A DNA stretch of 63,719 bases from Rhodospirillales bacterium. GTDB taxonomy: Bacteria; Pseudomonadota; Alphaproteobacteria; Rhodospirillales; Shumkoniaceae. The stretch is taken from the NCBI GenBank assembly GCA_014859895.1, contig JACZKS010000057.1:1-63719 (forward strand), in the 5' to 3' direction. Position 1 is the stretch's first letter, and every line of letters starts with the position of its first letter. This document shows positions 25,267-33,648 of this stretch, in pieces. The notes below the pieces were generated by a model, which did not search any database, was not told the DNA's origin, and was given only the letters and a program-made list of their open reading frames with translations. The translations under genes were made by a program, and so were the position numbers.

Positions 25267-26124
25267 ATGAGAGACAACTACAAGGGATACCTGTTCATCC
25301 TGCCGGCGTTCCTGATGCTCGTGCTCATCCTGGGCTTCCCGGCGGTGGCGGCGGTGCTCCAAAGCTTCAACCTGATGTGGGTTTCGAAACCCGCCTTCAC
25401 GGTTGGCGCCTACCAGGCGCTGGCCCAGGATCCCGAGTTCCTGCGCTCGCTGCTCAACACCGTGCTGTTCGTGACGGTCGTCGTTTCGAGCCATCTGGCG
25501 ATCGGGCTTGGGGTCGCGCTCCTTCTCAACATGGACATCCGCTTCAAGTGGCTGTGGCGCGTCGTGGCGATCCTGCCCTGGACAATGCCTGACGTCATCG
25601 GCGGCTTGGTCTGGCGCTTCATGTTCGACACCCTGCCCGGCATCGTGAATTCCCTGCTGCTCCGCACCGGCCTGTCAACCGAGCCGATCGACTGGCTCGG
25701 CCGGCCCGATCTGGCCTTCGCTGCCGTGATGCTGGCGGAAAGCTGGCGCGGCTATCCTTATGCCATGCTGATCCTGCTGGCCGGGCTGCAAGCCATCCCG
25801 CGCCAGCAGTACGAGGCGGCGGAACTGGATGGCTGCTCGGCGTTCCAGAAATTCCTTTACGTCACCATGCCCAATCTCAAGCACATGTTCATCATTGCGC
25901 TGGTGCTGGACACCATCTGGGAGAGCCGGCTGTTCGGCATGGTCTACAGCATGACGGGCGGCGGGCCGGGCTATTCGACGCAGATCCTGACCCTGCTCAG
26001 CTACAAGCAGTACTTCCAGTTTTTCAACATCTCATACGGCGCGGCCATGGCCGTGGTGCTTGCGACGGTGCTGTTCTTCATCAGCCTGCCGTACCTGCGC
26101 ATGAGCATGCGGCAGCGGATCTAG
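25267..26124 (+). CDS. Sugar ABC transporter permease (MalF/UgpA type)
   Basis: A 285-residue inner-membrane permease with six predicted helices. The ATPase-coupling EAA loop is QYEAAELDGCSAFQKFLYVTMP (about 180-200). It begins after a 98-base gap from the binding-protein gene. It pairs with the MalG-type protein encoded 14 bases downstream. C-terminal MTGGGPGYSTQ is typical of this carbohydrate permease class. Confidence 0.92.
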   Translation: MRDNYKGYLFILPAFLMLVLILGFPAVAAVLQSFNLMWVSKPAFTVGAYQALAQDPEFLRSLLNTVLFVTVVVSSHLAIGLGVALLLNMDIRFKWLWRVVAILPWTMPDVIGGLVWRFMFDTLPGIVNSLLLRTGLSTEPIDWLGRPDLAFAAVMLAESWRGYPYAMLILLAGLQAIPRQQYEAAELDGCSAFQKFLYVTMPNLKHMFIIALVLDTIWESRLFGMVYSMTGGGPGYSTQILTLLSYKQYFQFFNISYGAAMAVVLATVLFFISLPYLRMSMRQRI

Positions 26125-26138
26125 GGGGGGGCAGGCCG

Positions 26139-26969
26139 ATGCGCAAACCCGCAAGCGTTTGGATCTTCATCTATGGCGCTCTCGCCGTGATGTTTGTTTA
26201 CAACCTGCTTCCCTTCTTCTGGATGGTGATCTCGTCCTTCAAGTCTGAGATGGAGGCGACGCTTTTCCCTGCGACCCTGCTGCCGGACGTCTTCACCACC
26301 GAAGCCTATGAGAAGATGTGGCTGCAGGAGGGATTCCTGCTCTACTTCAAGAACAGCCTGATCGTCTCGCTGTCGACCGCCGTGCTGTCCTCGCTGGTCG
26401 GCATCTTCGCGGGCTACGGCTTCTCGCGGTTCCGTTTCCGCGGCCGCCTCACCCTGATGACCCTGTTCCTGGCCACCCAGATGATCCCCGGCGTGCTGCT
26501 GGTCGGCCCGTATTTCAAGATGCTCACGATCTTCAACATGTACGACACGCTGTCCGGGCTGATCCTCGCCCAGACCTCAATCACACTGCCGTTCAGCGTG
26601 TGGATGATCAAGGGCTACATGGACACGGTGCCGATCGAGATCGATCAGGCGGCCGAGGTCGACGGCGCGTCCCGCCTGCAAACGATGTTTCTGTGCATCG
26701 TGCCGCTGGTCCTGCCGGGCCTGGTGGCGACCATGATCTTCGCCTTCCTGCTGTCGTGGGGTGATCTGCTGTGGGCGCTCTGCCTGATCAGCGACCCGAA
26801 CAAGCAGACGATGACGCTGGGCGTCACCCAGCTGGTTGGCCAGTTCCGCGTCTTCTGGTCGGAGATCATGGCGGCGACCGTGATCGCCAGCGTCATTCCG
26901 GCCACCCTTTACCTTCTGCTGCAACGCTACCTCGTGCAGGGCTTCACCGAAGCCGCCGTCAAGGAGTAA
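26139..26969 (+). CDS. Sugar ABC transporter permease (MalG/UgpE type)
   Basis: A 276-residue inner-membrane permease. Its EAA loop reads EIDQAAEVDGASRLQTMFLCIVPL (about 168-190). A long periplasmic segment follows the first helix, as in MalG-class proteins, and the C-terminus LVQGFTEAAVKE is the class hallmark. GGGGGGGCAGG just upstream provides the ribosome-binding site. It is next to the AKR-like gene with only three bases between. Confidence 0.92.
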   Translation: MRKPASVWIFIYGALAVMFVYNLLPFFWMVISSFKSEMEATLFPATLLPDVFTTEAYEKMWLQEGFLLYFKNSLIVSLSTAVLSSLVGIFAGYGFSRFRFRGRLTLMTLFLATQMIPGVLLVGPYFKMLTIFNMYDTLSGLILAQTSITLPFSVWMIKGYMDTVPIEIDQAAEVDGASRLQTMFLCIVPLVLPGLVATMIFAFLLSWGDLLWALCLISDPNKQTMTLGVTQLVGQFRVFWSEIMAATVIASVIPATLYLLLQRYLVQGFTEAAVKE

Positions 26970-26972
26970 GCT

Positions 26973-27944
26973 ATGATCTACCGTCAGGCACCACGGATCG
27001 GCGTTCCGCTTTCGCTGTTCTCCATGGGCGGCCACGAATACTTGGCCGACGGGCGGTCGCGCGGCTTCAACGAGGACATGGACAAGGCGACCCGTCAAAA
27101 AGGTTACCTGTTCGATGGCTTCGGCGGCGATCGGCGCCTGGAGATCCTGCGGATCGCCTATGACGCCCGCATCAACTTCTTCGATGTCACGCAGGACAGC
27201 GAGAAAGAAGCGTTGGGGCGTAATCTCAAGAACCTGCCGCCCCCTTACGAGATCTATATCCAGACCCGCCCCGAGGGCATGTGCTACTCGTACGACGAGT
27301 TTAACCGCGGCCTCGCCGATTATGCCAAGCTGAAGCCGGAAGTTCAGCGCTGCCTCAAGCTTCTCCAGCGCGACCGCATCGATTTCCTGAATTTCGGCAT
27401 CCTGCGCCCGGCCATCGATCACGACCCCGATTATCTGGAGAAGATCAAGCACACCATCGGCCGGCTGAAGCAGGACGGCTTGATCCGATGGGTCTGCGCC
27501 GACACCTTCTCGGGCGAATACACGTTCCTCAGGATGATCGAAAGCGGCGCCTTCGACGCCGTCAACCTCAACTTCAACTTCGGCGACTGGGGCGCCCGCC
27601 GCAAGGTCATCCCGGCCGCGCACGCCGCCGGCATGGGGGTCTTCCTGCGCGAAGCATTCTTCAAGGGACCGCTCTTCCGCATGGGCGCCGAAGCCGGGAT
27701 CGAGGACCGCCGTGCCCTGGCGGCGGCGGCGCTGCGCTGGTGCCTGTCGCATGCCGAGACGACGTCGGTGACCATCGGTACCGGCAATCCCGGCCACCTG
27801 GCCGCCAACCTCGCCACCGTCAATGCGCCCGACCTGACCGATCAGGACCACGAGATCATCGAGCGGGTCAAGGCCCACTCCCCGATGTTCCGGGAGTTCG
27901 AGGCCAACCGGACCCGGGAATATTTCCAAACCGACCGCAAGTAA
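26973..27944 (+). CDS. Aldo/keto-reductase-fold protein with degenerate active site
   Basis: A 323-residue AKR-superfamily barrel. The framework motifs are present: [17 protein letters not shown] (AKR: FFDTAxxYGxxExxLG), [13 protein letters not shown] (AKR: DYLDLYxIHRP), [10 protein letters not shown], and a C-terminal [28 protein letters not shown]. By alignment with these motifs, the Asp of the catalytic tetrad remains but the Tyr, Lys and His are not in place (TQDSEKE, IQTRPEG, NFGILRP). It may have lost redox activity and serve as a sugar-binding or regulatory protein, or use another chemistry. It is embedded between the permease and ATPase genes, so it should act on the imported substrate. 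Confidence 0.75.
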   Translation: MIYRQAPRIGVPLSLFSMGGHEYLADGRSRGFNEDMDKATRQKGYLFDGFGGDRRLEILRIAYDARINFFDVTQDSEKEALGRNLKNLPPPYEIYIQTRPEGMCYSYDEFNRGLADYAKLKPEVQRCLKLLQRDRIDFLNFGILRPAIDHDPDYLEKIKHTIGRLKQDGLIRWVCADTFSGEYTFLRMIESGAFDAVNLNFNFGDWGARRKVIPAAHAAGMGVFLREAFFKGPLFRMGAEAGIEDRRALAAAALRWCLSHAETTSVTIGTGNPGHLAANLATVNAPDLTDQDHEIIERVKAHSPMFREFEANRTREYFQTDRK

Positions 27945-27954
27945 GGACCGCTTC

Positions 27955-29034
27955 ATGGCTACCGTTGACATCCGCAGCGTCCGCAAGGCCTTCGATGCCC
28001 ACGAGGTCATCCACGGCGTCAGCGTCCTCATCGAGGATCGCGAGTTCGTCGTCCTGGTGGGGCCCTCGGGCTGCGGCAAATCCACGCTGCTTCGCATGAT
28101 CGCCGGGCTCGAGGACATCACCTTGGGCGAGATCGCCATCGGTGGGCGCGTGGTGAACGACGTGCGCGCCAAGGAACGCGACATCGCCATGGTGTTCCAG
28201 AACTACGCCCTCTATCCGCACATGAGCGTCTACAAGAACATGGCCTTCAGCCTGCGTCTGAAGGGTATGGATCGCAACGAGATCGACGAGCGCGTCCGCC
28301 ATGCCGCGAAAATCCTGAACCTCGGGGAACTCCTGGACCGGCAGCCGCGCCAGCTCTCCGGGGGGCAGCGCCAGCGGGTCGCCATGGGGCGCGCCATCGT
28401 GCGCAACCCCAAGGTCTTTCTGTTCGATGAACCCTTATCCAACCTCGACGCCAAGCTGCGCGTGCAGATGCGTACCGAAATCAAGGACCTTCACCTGCGG
28501 CTTGGCGCGACCACCGTATACGTGACGCACGACCAGCTGGAAGCCATGACCATGGCGGATCGCATCGTTGTCATGAGCGATGGCAACGTCGAGCAGATCG
28601 GTGCGCCGCTTGCCCTCTACGATCACCCCGACAATGTCTTCGTGGCGGGGTTTCTGGGATCGCCGGCGATGAACTTCTTCAAGGGGACGCTTCGGCGAAC
28701 CGGCGGCGAGGCATGGGTCGAGGGCGCCGATGGCCTTCGCCTGCCGCTTGCGCAGAACGCCCCAGGTCAAGAAGGCCGCCCGGTCGTTTACGGAATTCGC
28801 CCCGAACATCTTAAGGTCGGCGGCGACGGCGGGTTTTTCGAATGTCGCGTGATCGTCGTCGAAACTACCGGCTCGGGCACGCAGGTCGTGGCGGAAACTC
28901 CGGCTGGTCGCATCACGGCGGCATTCGATGGGCGCTACCCGGTCCGGCCGGGCGAGTCCTTGCGACTTCACCCGCAGCTTGCCAACGTCCATCTCTTCGA
29001 TGCCACCACGACGCTGCGGATGAGGAGCGCATGA
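27955..29034 (+). CDS. Sugar ABC transporter ATPase (MalK/UgpC type)
   Basis: A 359-residue ATPase: Walker [10 protein letters not shown] (about 37-45), Q-loop [10 protein letters not shown], signature [14 protein letters not shown], Walker B VFLFDEP, switch [15 protein letters not shown], then a C-terminal TOBE-like regulatory domain (from about 240). It energises the MalFG pair encoded upstream. It is ten bases after the AKR-like gene. The TGA overlaps an ATG at 29031 as ATGA. Confidence 0.93.
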   Translation: MATVDIRSVRKAFDAHEVIHGVSVLIEDREFVVLVGPSGCGKSTLLRMIAGLEDITLGEIAIGGRVVNDVRAKERDIAMVFQNYALYPHMSVYKNMAFSLRLKGMDRNEIDERVRHAAKILNLGELLDRQPRQLSGGQRQRVAMGRAIVRNPKVFLFDEPLSNLDAKLRVQMRTEIKDLHLRLGATTVYVTHDQLEAMTMADRIVVMSDGNVEQIGAPLALYDHPDNVFVAGFLGSPAMNFFKGTLRRTGGEAWVEGADGLRLPLAQNAPGQEGRPVVYGIRPEHLKVGGDGGFFECRVIVVETTGSGTQVVAETPAGRITAAFDGRYPVRPGESLRLHPQLANVHLFDATTTLRMRSA

Positions 29035-29132
29035 CAACGACCGAAACTTTTCCACTCCGTCACGTCGAATTGGCCTACGACGTCGAAGTCGTGGGGCCGC
29101 CTCTGAGACGGCCGCAGAGGCTCTGGCATTGA
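29031..29132 (+). CDS. Short coupled open frame, possible gene remnant
   Basis: An ATGA overlap with the ATPase stop opens a 33-codon frame with product [21 protein letters not shown] plus a short basic tail. Such tight coupling usually signals a real operon gene, but the frame ends within an inverted repeat (GCCTCTG at 29099-29105, CAGAGGC at 29115-29121) just before the GntR gene. It may be the 5' end of a lost catabolic gene or a tiny leader; function unknown. Confidence 0.3.
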   Translation: MTTTETFPLRHVELAYDVEVVGPPLRRPQRLWH

Positions 29133-29872
29133 CGCCGGCACATGCTTCGGTGGACAAAAGGTTCGACAGCAAAGGTAACAGCAGATTGGGCCGACAGCCG
29201 AACCACGGCGACGAGATCTACAGCCGGCTGCACAGTCGGATCCTCGACGCCATTTACCCGACTGGCGGCAAGTTGCCGTCGGAACCGGCGCTGTGCCGGG
29301 AATTCGGCGTATCCAGGCCCGTTGTCCGCGAGGCCCTGGCGCGGCTGCGGGCCGAGGGGCTTATCGTGTCGCGGCAAGGGGCGGGCACCTTCGTGCAACA
29401 GATCTCCGGGCCGCCTCTTCGCGGATTTCCGCCGGTCAAAAACCTCAAGGACATCCAGGACTGCTTCGATTTCCGTATCGGGCTGGAGGGCGAGGCCGCC
29501 TTTCATGCCGCCGCCAATCGCGACGAGGCGGATCTCGAAGGATTGCGGTTATCGTGGGAGGCCCTGGAACGGGCCGTCGGCCGCGGTGGCAGCGCCAACG
29601 ACGAGGATTTCGAGTTTCACGTCGCCATCTCGCGGGCAACCCGCATCCATTTCTTCACTTCAGTCATTACTTCGATGCGCCAGCACATCATGGTCGGCAT
29701 CAACCTTGCCGACGAACTGTCATCGGTCCGGCAGGACCAGCGGATGCGTCTGGTTCGCGCCGAGCACGAGGCGATCTTTACCGCCATTGTGGAACAGGAT
29801 GCCGAACGGGCTTCGGCCGCGATGCGCCACCACCTCGAGAACACGCGCCGGCGTCTTTTCGATGGGGCCTAG
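29129..29872 (+). CDS. GntR/FadR-family (FCD) transcriptional regulator
   Basis: A 247-residue regulator from a TTG at 29129 that overlaps the preceding stop as TTGA; AGAGG precedes it. The N-terminal winged HTH spans about 28-95 (EIYSRLHSRI; LPSEPALCREFGVSRPVVREALARL; SRQGAGTFV). The C-terminal all-helical FCD domain includes FDFRIGLEGEAAFHAA, DEDFEFHVAISRATRI and EHEAIFTAIVEQD, with the Asp/His residues that bind metal and an acidic ligand. It probably represses the upstream sugar ABC operon. It runs convergent to the next regulator, with nine bases between. Confidence 0.88.
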   Translation: MTPAHASVDKRFDSKGNSRLGRQPNHGDEIYSRLHSRILDAIYPTGGKLPSEPALCREFGVSRPVVREALARLRAEGLIVSRQGAGTFVQQISGPPLRGFPPVKNLKDIQDCFDFRIGLEGEAAFHAAANRDEADLEGLRLSWEALERAVGRGGSANDEDFEFHVAISRATRIHFFTSVITSMRQHIMVGINLADELSSVRQDQRMRLVRAEHEAIFTAIVEQDAERASAAMRHHLENTRRRLFDGA

Positions 29873-29881
29873 CGAAGCATT

Positions 29882-30616
29882 CTAGAGCAGGTGCTGTCCC
29901 AGGAAGACGCGTTGCCGCGAGGCATCCAGATGATAGCGGATGGCTTGCCGCGCCGCGGTGCCATCCTTCGCGATCACCGCGTCGACGACCCGCTGGTGCT
30001 CATCCTTCATCTGGTCGAGATGGAGTTCCGGCTGTTCGAGCGACAGGCGTCGGCAAAGGCTCATGCCGGTTCGAACATGATTGATCAGGCTCCTGATGGT
30101 TGAGCCGAAAAAGCGATTGTGGGAGGCCTCGATCACCGCAAGATGAAAGGCATAGTCGGCATCCACGCTGGGTTTCTTGGCGTCGACCAAATCGGACAAT
30201 TCGCTCGCTGCCTTTTCGATGGAGGCAATGTCTTCGTCCGTGCGGTTGCAGGCCGCATAGAACGCCGCCTCGCCCTCCAGGGAAATGCGGAACAAAAAGC
30301 ACCGCTGAACGTCGGCCAAGCTGCCGAGGGGTAGGAAGCGCAGGTGGTTCTGGTCGCCCGTGCCCAACACAAAATATCCGATGCGATGGCGCGACGAAAT
30401 GACCCCATCCTCCCGGAGGGCGATAAGTGCCTCGCGAACCGTTGGCCGGGAGGCCTGGAATTCCTGGGCAAATTCGGATTCGGACGGCAACCGGCTGCTC
30501 TCGGCATACTGTCCGGTGGCGATTCGCTGGTAAATCAGATCATAGATCTGTTCGCTCAGCTTCACACGCCGCACCGGCGAATTGTCAGCGCTGAGCATTG
30601 CGATTTCGTGGGCCAT
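29882..30616 (-). CDS. GntR/FadR-family (FCD) transcriptional regulator
   Basis: A 244-residue regulator: winged HTH about 20-85 (EQIYDLIYQRIATGQY; LPSESEFAQEFQASRPTVREALIAL; SSRHRIGYFV), then an FCD domain with FLFRISLEGEAAFYAA, ADYAFHLAVIEASHNRFF and DEHQRVVDAVIAKD. It resembles the convergent neighbour in FCD layout (RISLEGEAAFYAA against RIGLEGEAAFHAA), so the two are probably duplicates controlling the two adjacent sugar transport sets. The region 30617-30743 upstream holds no gene. Confidence 0.88.
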   Translation of the reverse strand: MAHEIAMLSADNSPVRRVKLSEQIYDLIYQRIATGQYAESSRLPSESEFAQEFQASRPTVREALIALREDGVISSRHRIGYFVLGTGDQNHLRFLPLGSLADVQRCFLFRISLEGEAAFYAACNRTDEDIASIEKAASELSDLVDAKKPSVDADYAFHLAVIEASHNRFFGSTIRSLINHVRTGMSLCRRLSLEQPELHLDQMKDEHQRVVDAVIAKDGTAARQAIRYHLDASRQRVFLGQHLL

Positions 30617-30743
30617 GGCCGGATTTTATACCCTGAGCGGCGGACGACAAAACAGATAACTGAGGGCGGCTGCGGGTCTGAGATCGATCGCCCCCCTGGC
30701 GCCGAGATTCCTGAATGGTCGTCAGAGAGCCCTTGCTAAAATT

Positions 30744-31823
30744 TTAGGCGACAAACCGCACGGCGTTGCCGCTCTCCCGGTCGAAGACGTGCAGGTTTTC
30801 TATCGAGAAGTTCAGATGGATTTTCTCCTTCCGCTTGAGCGGAAGCTTGGGGTCCAGGCGGGCGGTCAGTTCCTGGCCTTCGAGCAGGCAGATCGCCATC
30901 GTATCGGAGCCCAGGGGCTCGTAAACGTCCAGCACCGGAGAGAAGCGGGCATTTTCCGGGAGACACCAGTCCAGGTGCTCGGGCCTGATGCCGACATGGA
31001 TCTCGGCGCCGGTCGGCAGATCGATATGTTTCAGCGGGATGCGCGCATCGGCGATTTCAAGGGTTGTTTCCCCCTCCAGACGCTGAACCCTGGCCCTCAG
31101 CACGTTCATTTGCGGCGATCCGATAAACTCGCCGACAAACTGGCAATTGGGCGAGGAATAGACTTCCGCCGGTGATCCGGCCTGCACGATCTCGCCGCCC
31201 CGCAGGATGACCACGCGGTCGGCCAGCGTCATGGCCTCGACCTGGTCATGGGTCACGTAGATCGTGGTCGTTCCCAGCATCTCGTGCAGGCGCTTGATCT
31301 GGATGCGCATGGCCACGCGAAGCTTGGCGTCGAGATTGGACAGCGGCTCGTCGAACAGGAAAACCTGCGGATTGCGCACGATGGCCCGCCCCATCGCCGC
31401 GCGCTGGCGCTGCCCGCCGGAAAGCTGGCCCGGCTTGCGCTCGAGAAGGTCGCCGATCTGCAAAATCTCGGCTGTCCTTTGGACCTGCTTCTCGATGTCG
31501 GTTTTTTTGACGCCGCGCATCTTCAGGCCAAACCCAATGTTTTCGGCAATGGTCATGTGCGGATAGAGGGCGTAATCCTGAAAGACCATGGCGACATCGC
31601 GGTCCCTGGGTTCGATGTCGTTCACAACTCTGTCGCCAATGCGCAATGTCCCGCTGGTGATCTCTTCCAGCCCGGCCACCATGCGCAGCAGCGTCGATTT
31701 GCCGCACCCGGAAGGGCCGACGAAAGCCACGAATTCGCCGTCAGAGATGTCGAGATCGATGCCCTGGATGGCACGCAAGGTACTGTAATCCTTGACGATC
31801 CGTTCCAGCCGGATGCTGGCCAT
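30744..31823 (-). CDS. Sugar ABC transporter ATPase (MalK/UgpC type), second set
   Basis: A 359-residue ATPase with Walker [11 protein letters not shown]-loop FQDYALYPHM, signature [14 protein letters not shown], Walker B VFLFDEP and VTHDQVEAMTLADR; the C-terminal half is a TOBE-type domain. It is transcribed divergently from the GntR gene at 31948 and is the only ATPase available to the second permease pair (34932-36676), which lacks its own downstream ATPase. Sharing with the first importer is also possible, since MsmX-type ATPases can serve several systems. Confidence 0.92.
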   Translation of the reverse strand: MASIRLERIVKDYSTLRAIQGIDLDISDGEFVAFVGPSGCGKSTLLRMVAGLEEITSGTLRIGDRVVNDIEPRDRDVAMVFQDYALYPHMTIAENIGFGLKMRGVKKTDIEKQVQRTAEILQIGDLLERKPGQLSGGQRQRAAMGRAIVRNPQVFLFDEPLSNLDAKLRVAMRIQIKRLHEMLGTTTIYVTHDQVEAMTLADRVVILRGGEIVQAGSPAEVYSSPNCQFVGEFIGSPQMNVLRARVQRLEGETTLEIADARIPLKHIDLPTGAEIHVGIRPEHLDWCLPENARFSPVLDVYEPLGSDTMAICLLEGQELTARLDPKLPLKRKEKIHLNFSIENLHVFDRESGNAVRFVA

Positions 31824-31907
31824 ACCCTCTTCTCCCCAAATGCCGCCAGTCCTTCCGGACCGGGTTCGGTGCCCTTAAAGATGCCCTTGCATCGACGTCG
31901 GTATTAT

Positions 31908-31931
31908 TGTTAACGTTATCGTTATCGATAA
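31908..31931. promoter_or_regulatory. Palindromic operator-like region between divergent genes
   Basis: The AT-rich spot between the ATPase (minus) and GntR (plus) genes contains GTTAAC (31909-31914), AACGTT (31912-31917) and the perfect 10-base palindrome TTATCGATAA (31922-31931), with the direct repeat CGTTAT twice between. It contrasts with the GC-rich surroundings and is well placed for autoregulation by the GntR protein at 31948. Confidence 0.4.
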
Positions 31932-31947
31932 TCAAGGCGTTGACAGA

Positions 31948-32682
31948 ATGGCCATCGAAAGTTTTCAGCCGCCTCCTCTCAGCGACGGCCGAGGCACGGT
32001 CCATCGGCTCCCACGGCGGGCCGATCGGCGGAGCCACACGATCTTCTCGGCGCTGCAACGGGAAATCGTGTTGGGAATTCTCCCGCCACGGTCGGTTATG
32101 TTGGAACTTGACCTCGCCGATCGCTTCGAATGCAGCCAGAGCACCGTCCGCGAAGCCCTGCTTCAACTGCAGGAGGAGGGGCTGGTCAATCGCATGCCTC
32201 ACCGCGCGACGCACGTCGTCGACTGCCTTGCGGCCGATGCGCGCGAATTGCTGCGCGTTCGCCACGATATCGAATGCCGCGGCGTCGTCCGCGCCCTGGA
32301 ACGCTTCGATTCGCTGTTGCGGGACAGCCTGCTTGGCGATGTCGAGGCCATGCGCGCCGCCGCCATCGAGGGCGACGAGTACCTGTTGTCGGTGCACGAC
32401 CGGCAGTTCCATTTGCGCCTGTTTGGGGCTGCGGATCTTCCAAGCGTCCAACCCATTCTCGTCCGCTGCCTGATCCACAATCACCGCTACAAGATCCTGA
32501 ATTCGCGGCCCAACCGGGAACTGATGGAAACCGCGGAACGGCATTTCACGATCACGGCGGCCCTCGACACCGGAAACGTCGAAGGGGTGCAGGCCGCCCT
32601 GTCCCATCACATTTCCACGATCGTCGATTTCGGGCCGAGCATCATCCGCAACGATCCTCTGCCCATGGCCGAGAGGCCGTAA
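31948..32682 (+). CDS. GntR-family transcriptional regulator
   Basis: A 244-residue GntR protein. The wHTH is about 38-100 (SAL-type opening TIFSALQREIVLGIL; LELDLADRFECSQSTVREALLQL; PHRATHVVDCL) followed by an FCD-like helical domain (RHDIECRGVVRALERFD; LSVHDRQFHLRLF; ETAERHFTITAALDTGNVEGVQAAL). It heads the second sugar operon: an esterase follows with a TAATG overlap, then the binding protein, permeases, epimerase and oxidoreductase. It probably senses the imported substrate or a catabolite and regulates this set and the divergent ATPase gene. Confidence 0.87.
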   Translation: MAIESFQPPPLSDGRGTVHRLPRRADRRSHTIFSALQREIVLGILPPRSVMLELDLADRFECSQSTVREALLQLQEEGLVNRMPHRATHVVDCLAADARELLRVRHDIECRGVVRALERFDSLLRDSLLGDVEAMRAAAIEGDEYLLSVHDRQFHLRLFGAADLPSVQPILVRCLIHNHRYKILNSRPNRELMETAERHFTITAALDTGNVEGVQAALSHHISTIVDFGPSIIRNDPLPMAERP

Positions 32683-33626
32683 TGCCGGATACCCTTGCCC
32701 GCGTTCCCACACCCCAGATGCAGGCCATCCTCGAGCGGCTGATGCGGGAGGATGCCGGCCTGCCCGATCCCACGACGCTGCCATCCGCCGAGGGGCGCGC
32801 ACTCGCGGAGCGCACCAATCGGCGTTGGAATGGCGACCTGCCGGCGATGGCGGAAGCCCGTGACGTCGGACTGGCGCCGGGGGTGGCCGGCCGCGTTTTG
32901 GTGCCGACCAATGATGAGGGCGAGGGCGCGATTCTGTTTATCCACGGCGGCGGGTGGGCTTTCTGCAGCATGCAGACCCACGAGCGCGCGGCTCGCCTTC
33001 TGGCCATCGAGGCCCGCGCGCCGGTCGTCACCTTCGATTTCCGTCTGGCGCCGGAACATCCCTATCCAGAGGGTCTCGAGGATTGTCTTGCCGCCTGGCA
33101 TTCCTTCGGGTCGATTTTTCCGGACCGCCGCCTTGCCATGGCCGGCGACAGCGCCGGGGCGAACCTCGCCGTTGCGGCGATGTTGCGGCTACAGACGGAA
33201 TGGGGCCGGGCGCCGGATACCGGGCTGCTTTTCTATGGCGTCTACGACGACGATTTCGACAGTCCGTCCTATCGGCTGCACGCCGACGGGCCCGGGCTCA
33301 CGCGCGCGAAAATGCGGCGGTACTGGGATTGGTATCAGCCCGTGCGGGCGCGCCGGTCCGATCCGCTGGTCTCCCCACTCAAGGCATCCGATCGGGCGCT
33401 GTCGGCGTTGCCGCCACTCTATCTGAATGCCGCGGGGATCGACCCATTGCGCAGCGACAGCGAAAGGTTCCATGCCCGGTTGTCCTCGCTCGGGCGGAGA
33501 GATTCCTTGCGGATTTTTGGGGGCGTTGTTCATGGCTTCATGCAGATGAGCAACGTCCTTGCAGACGCCCTAACCGCCACTCAAGAAGCGGGAGAGGCTT
33601 TCAGGAAGGTCGTCAACGCAGAGTAG
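32682..33626 (+). CDS. HSL-family alpha/beta hydrolase (esterase)
   Basis: A 314-residue esterase of the hormone-sensitive-lipase/GDXG group: oxyanion motif HGGGWAF near residue 88, nucleophile elbow GDSAGAN near 155, a C-terminal acid near NAAGIDPL, and the catalytic His in VVHGFM near 290. DFRLAPEHPYP is another family hallmark. The start overlaps the GntR stop as TAATG. In this operon it may remove acyl groups, such as acetyl or feruloyl, from a plant-derived sugar; that substrate is inference. Confidence 0.87.
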   Translation: MPDTLARVPTPQMQAILERLMREDAGLPDPTTLPSAEGRALAERTNRRWNGDLPAMAEARDVGLAPGVAGRVLVPTNDEGEGAILFIHGGGWAFCSMQTHERAARLLAIEARAPVVTFDFRLAPEHPYPEGLEDCLAAWHSFGSIFPDRRLAMAGDSAGANLAVAAMLRLQTEWGRAPDTGLLFYGVYDDDFDSPSYRLHADGPGLTRAKMRRYWDWYQPVRARRSDPLVSPLKASDRALSALPPLYLNAAGIDPLRSDSERFHARLSSLGRRDSLRIFGGVVHGFMQMSNVLADALTATQEAGEAFRKVVNAE

Positions 33627-33648
33627 GATCACAGAAGGGAGCAAAGAC

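Noticed and set aside
32130-32681. A 5' extension of the esterase frame upstream of 32682
   Set aside because: The extension overlaps most of the GntR gene, is Arg/Pro-rich and has no family match, whereas ATG 32682 overlaps the GntR stop as TAATG.
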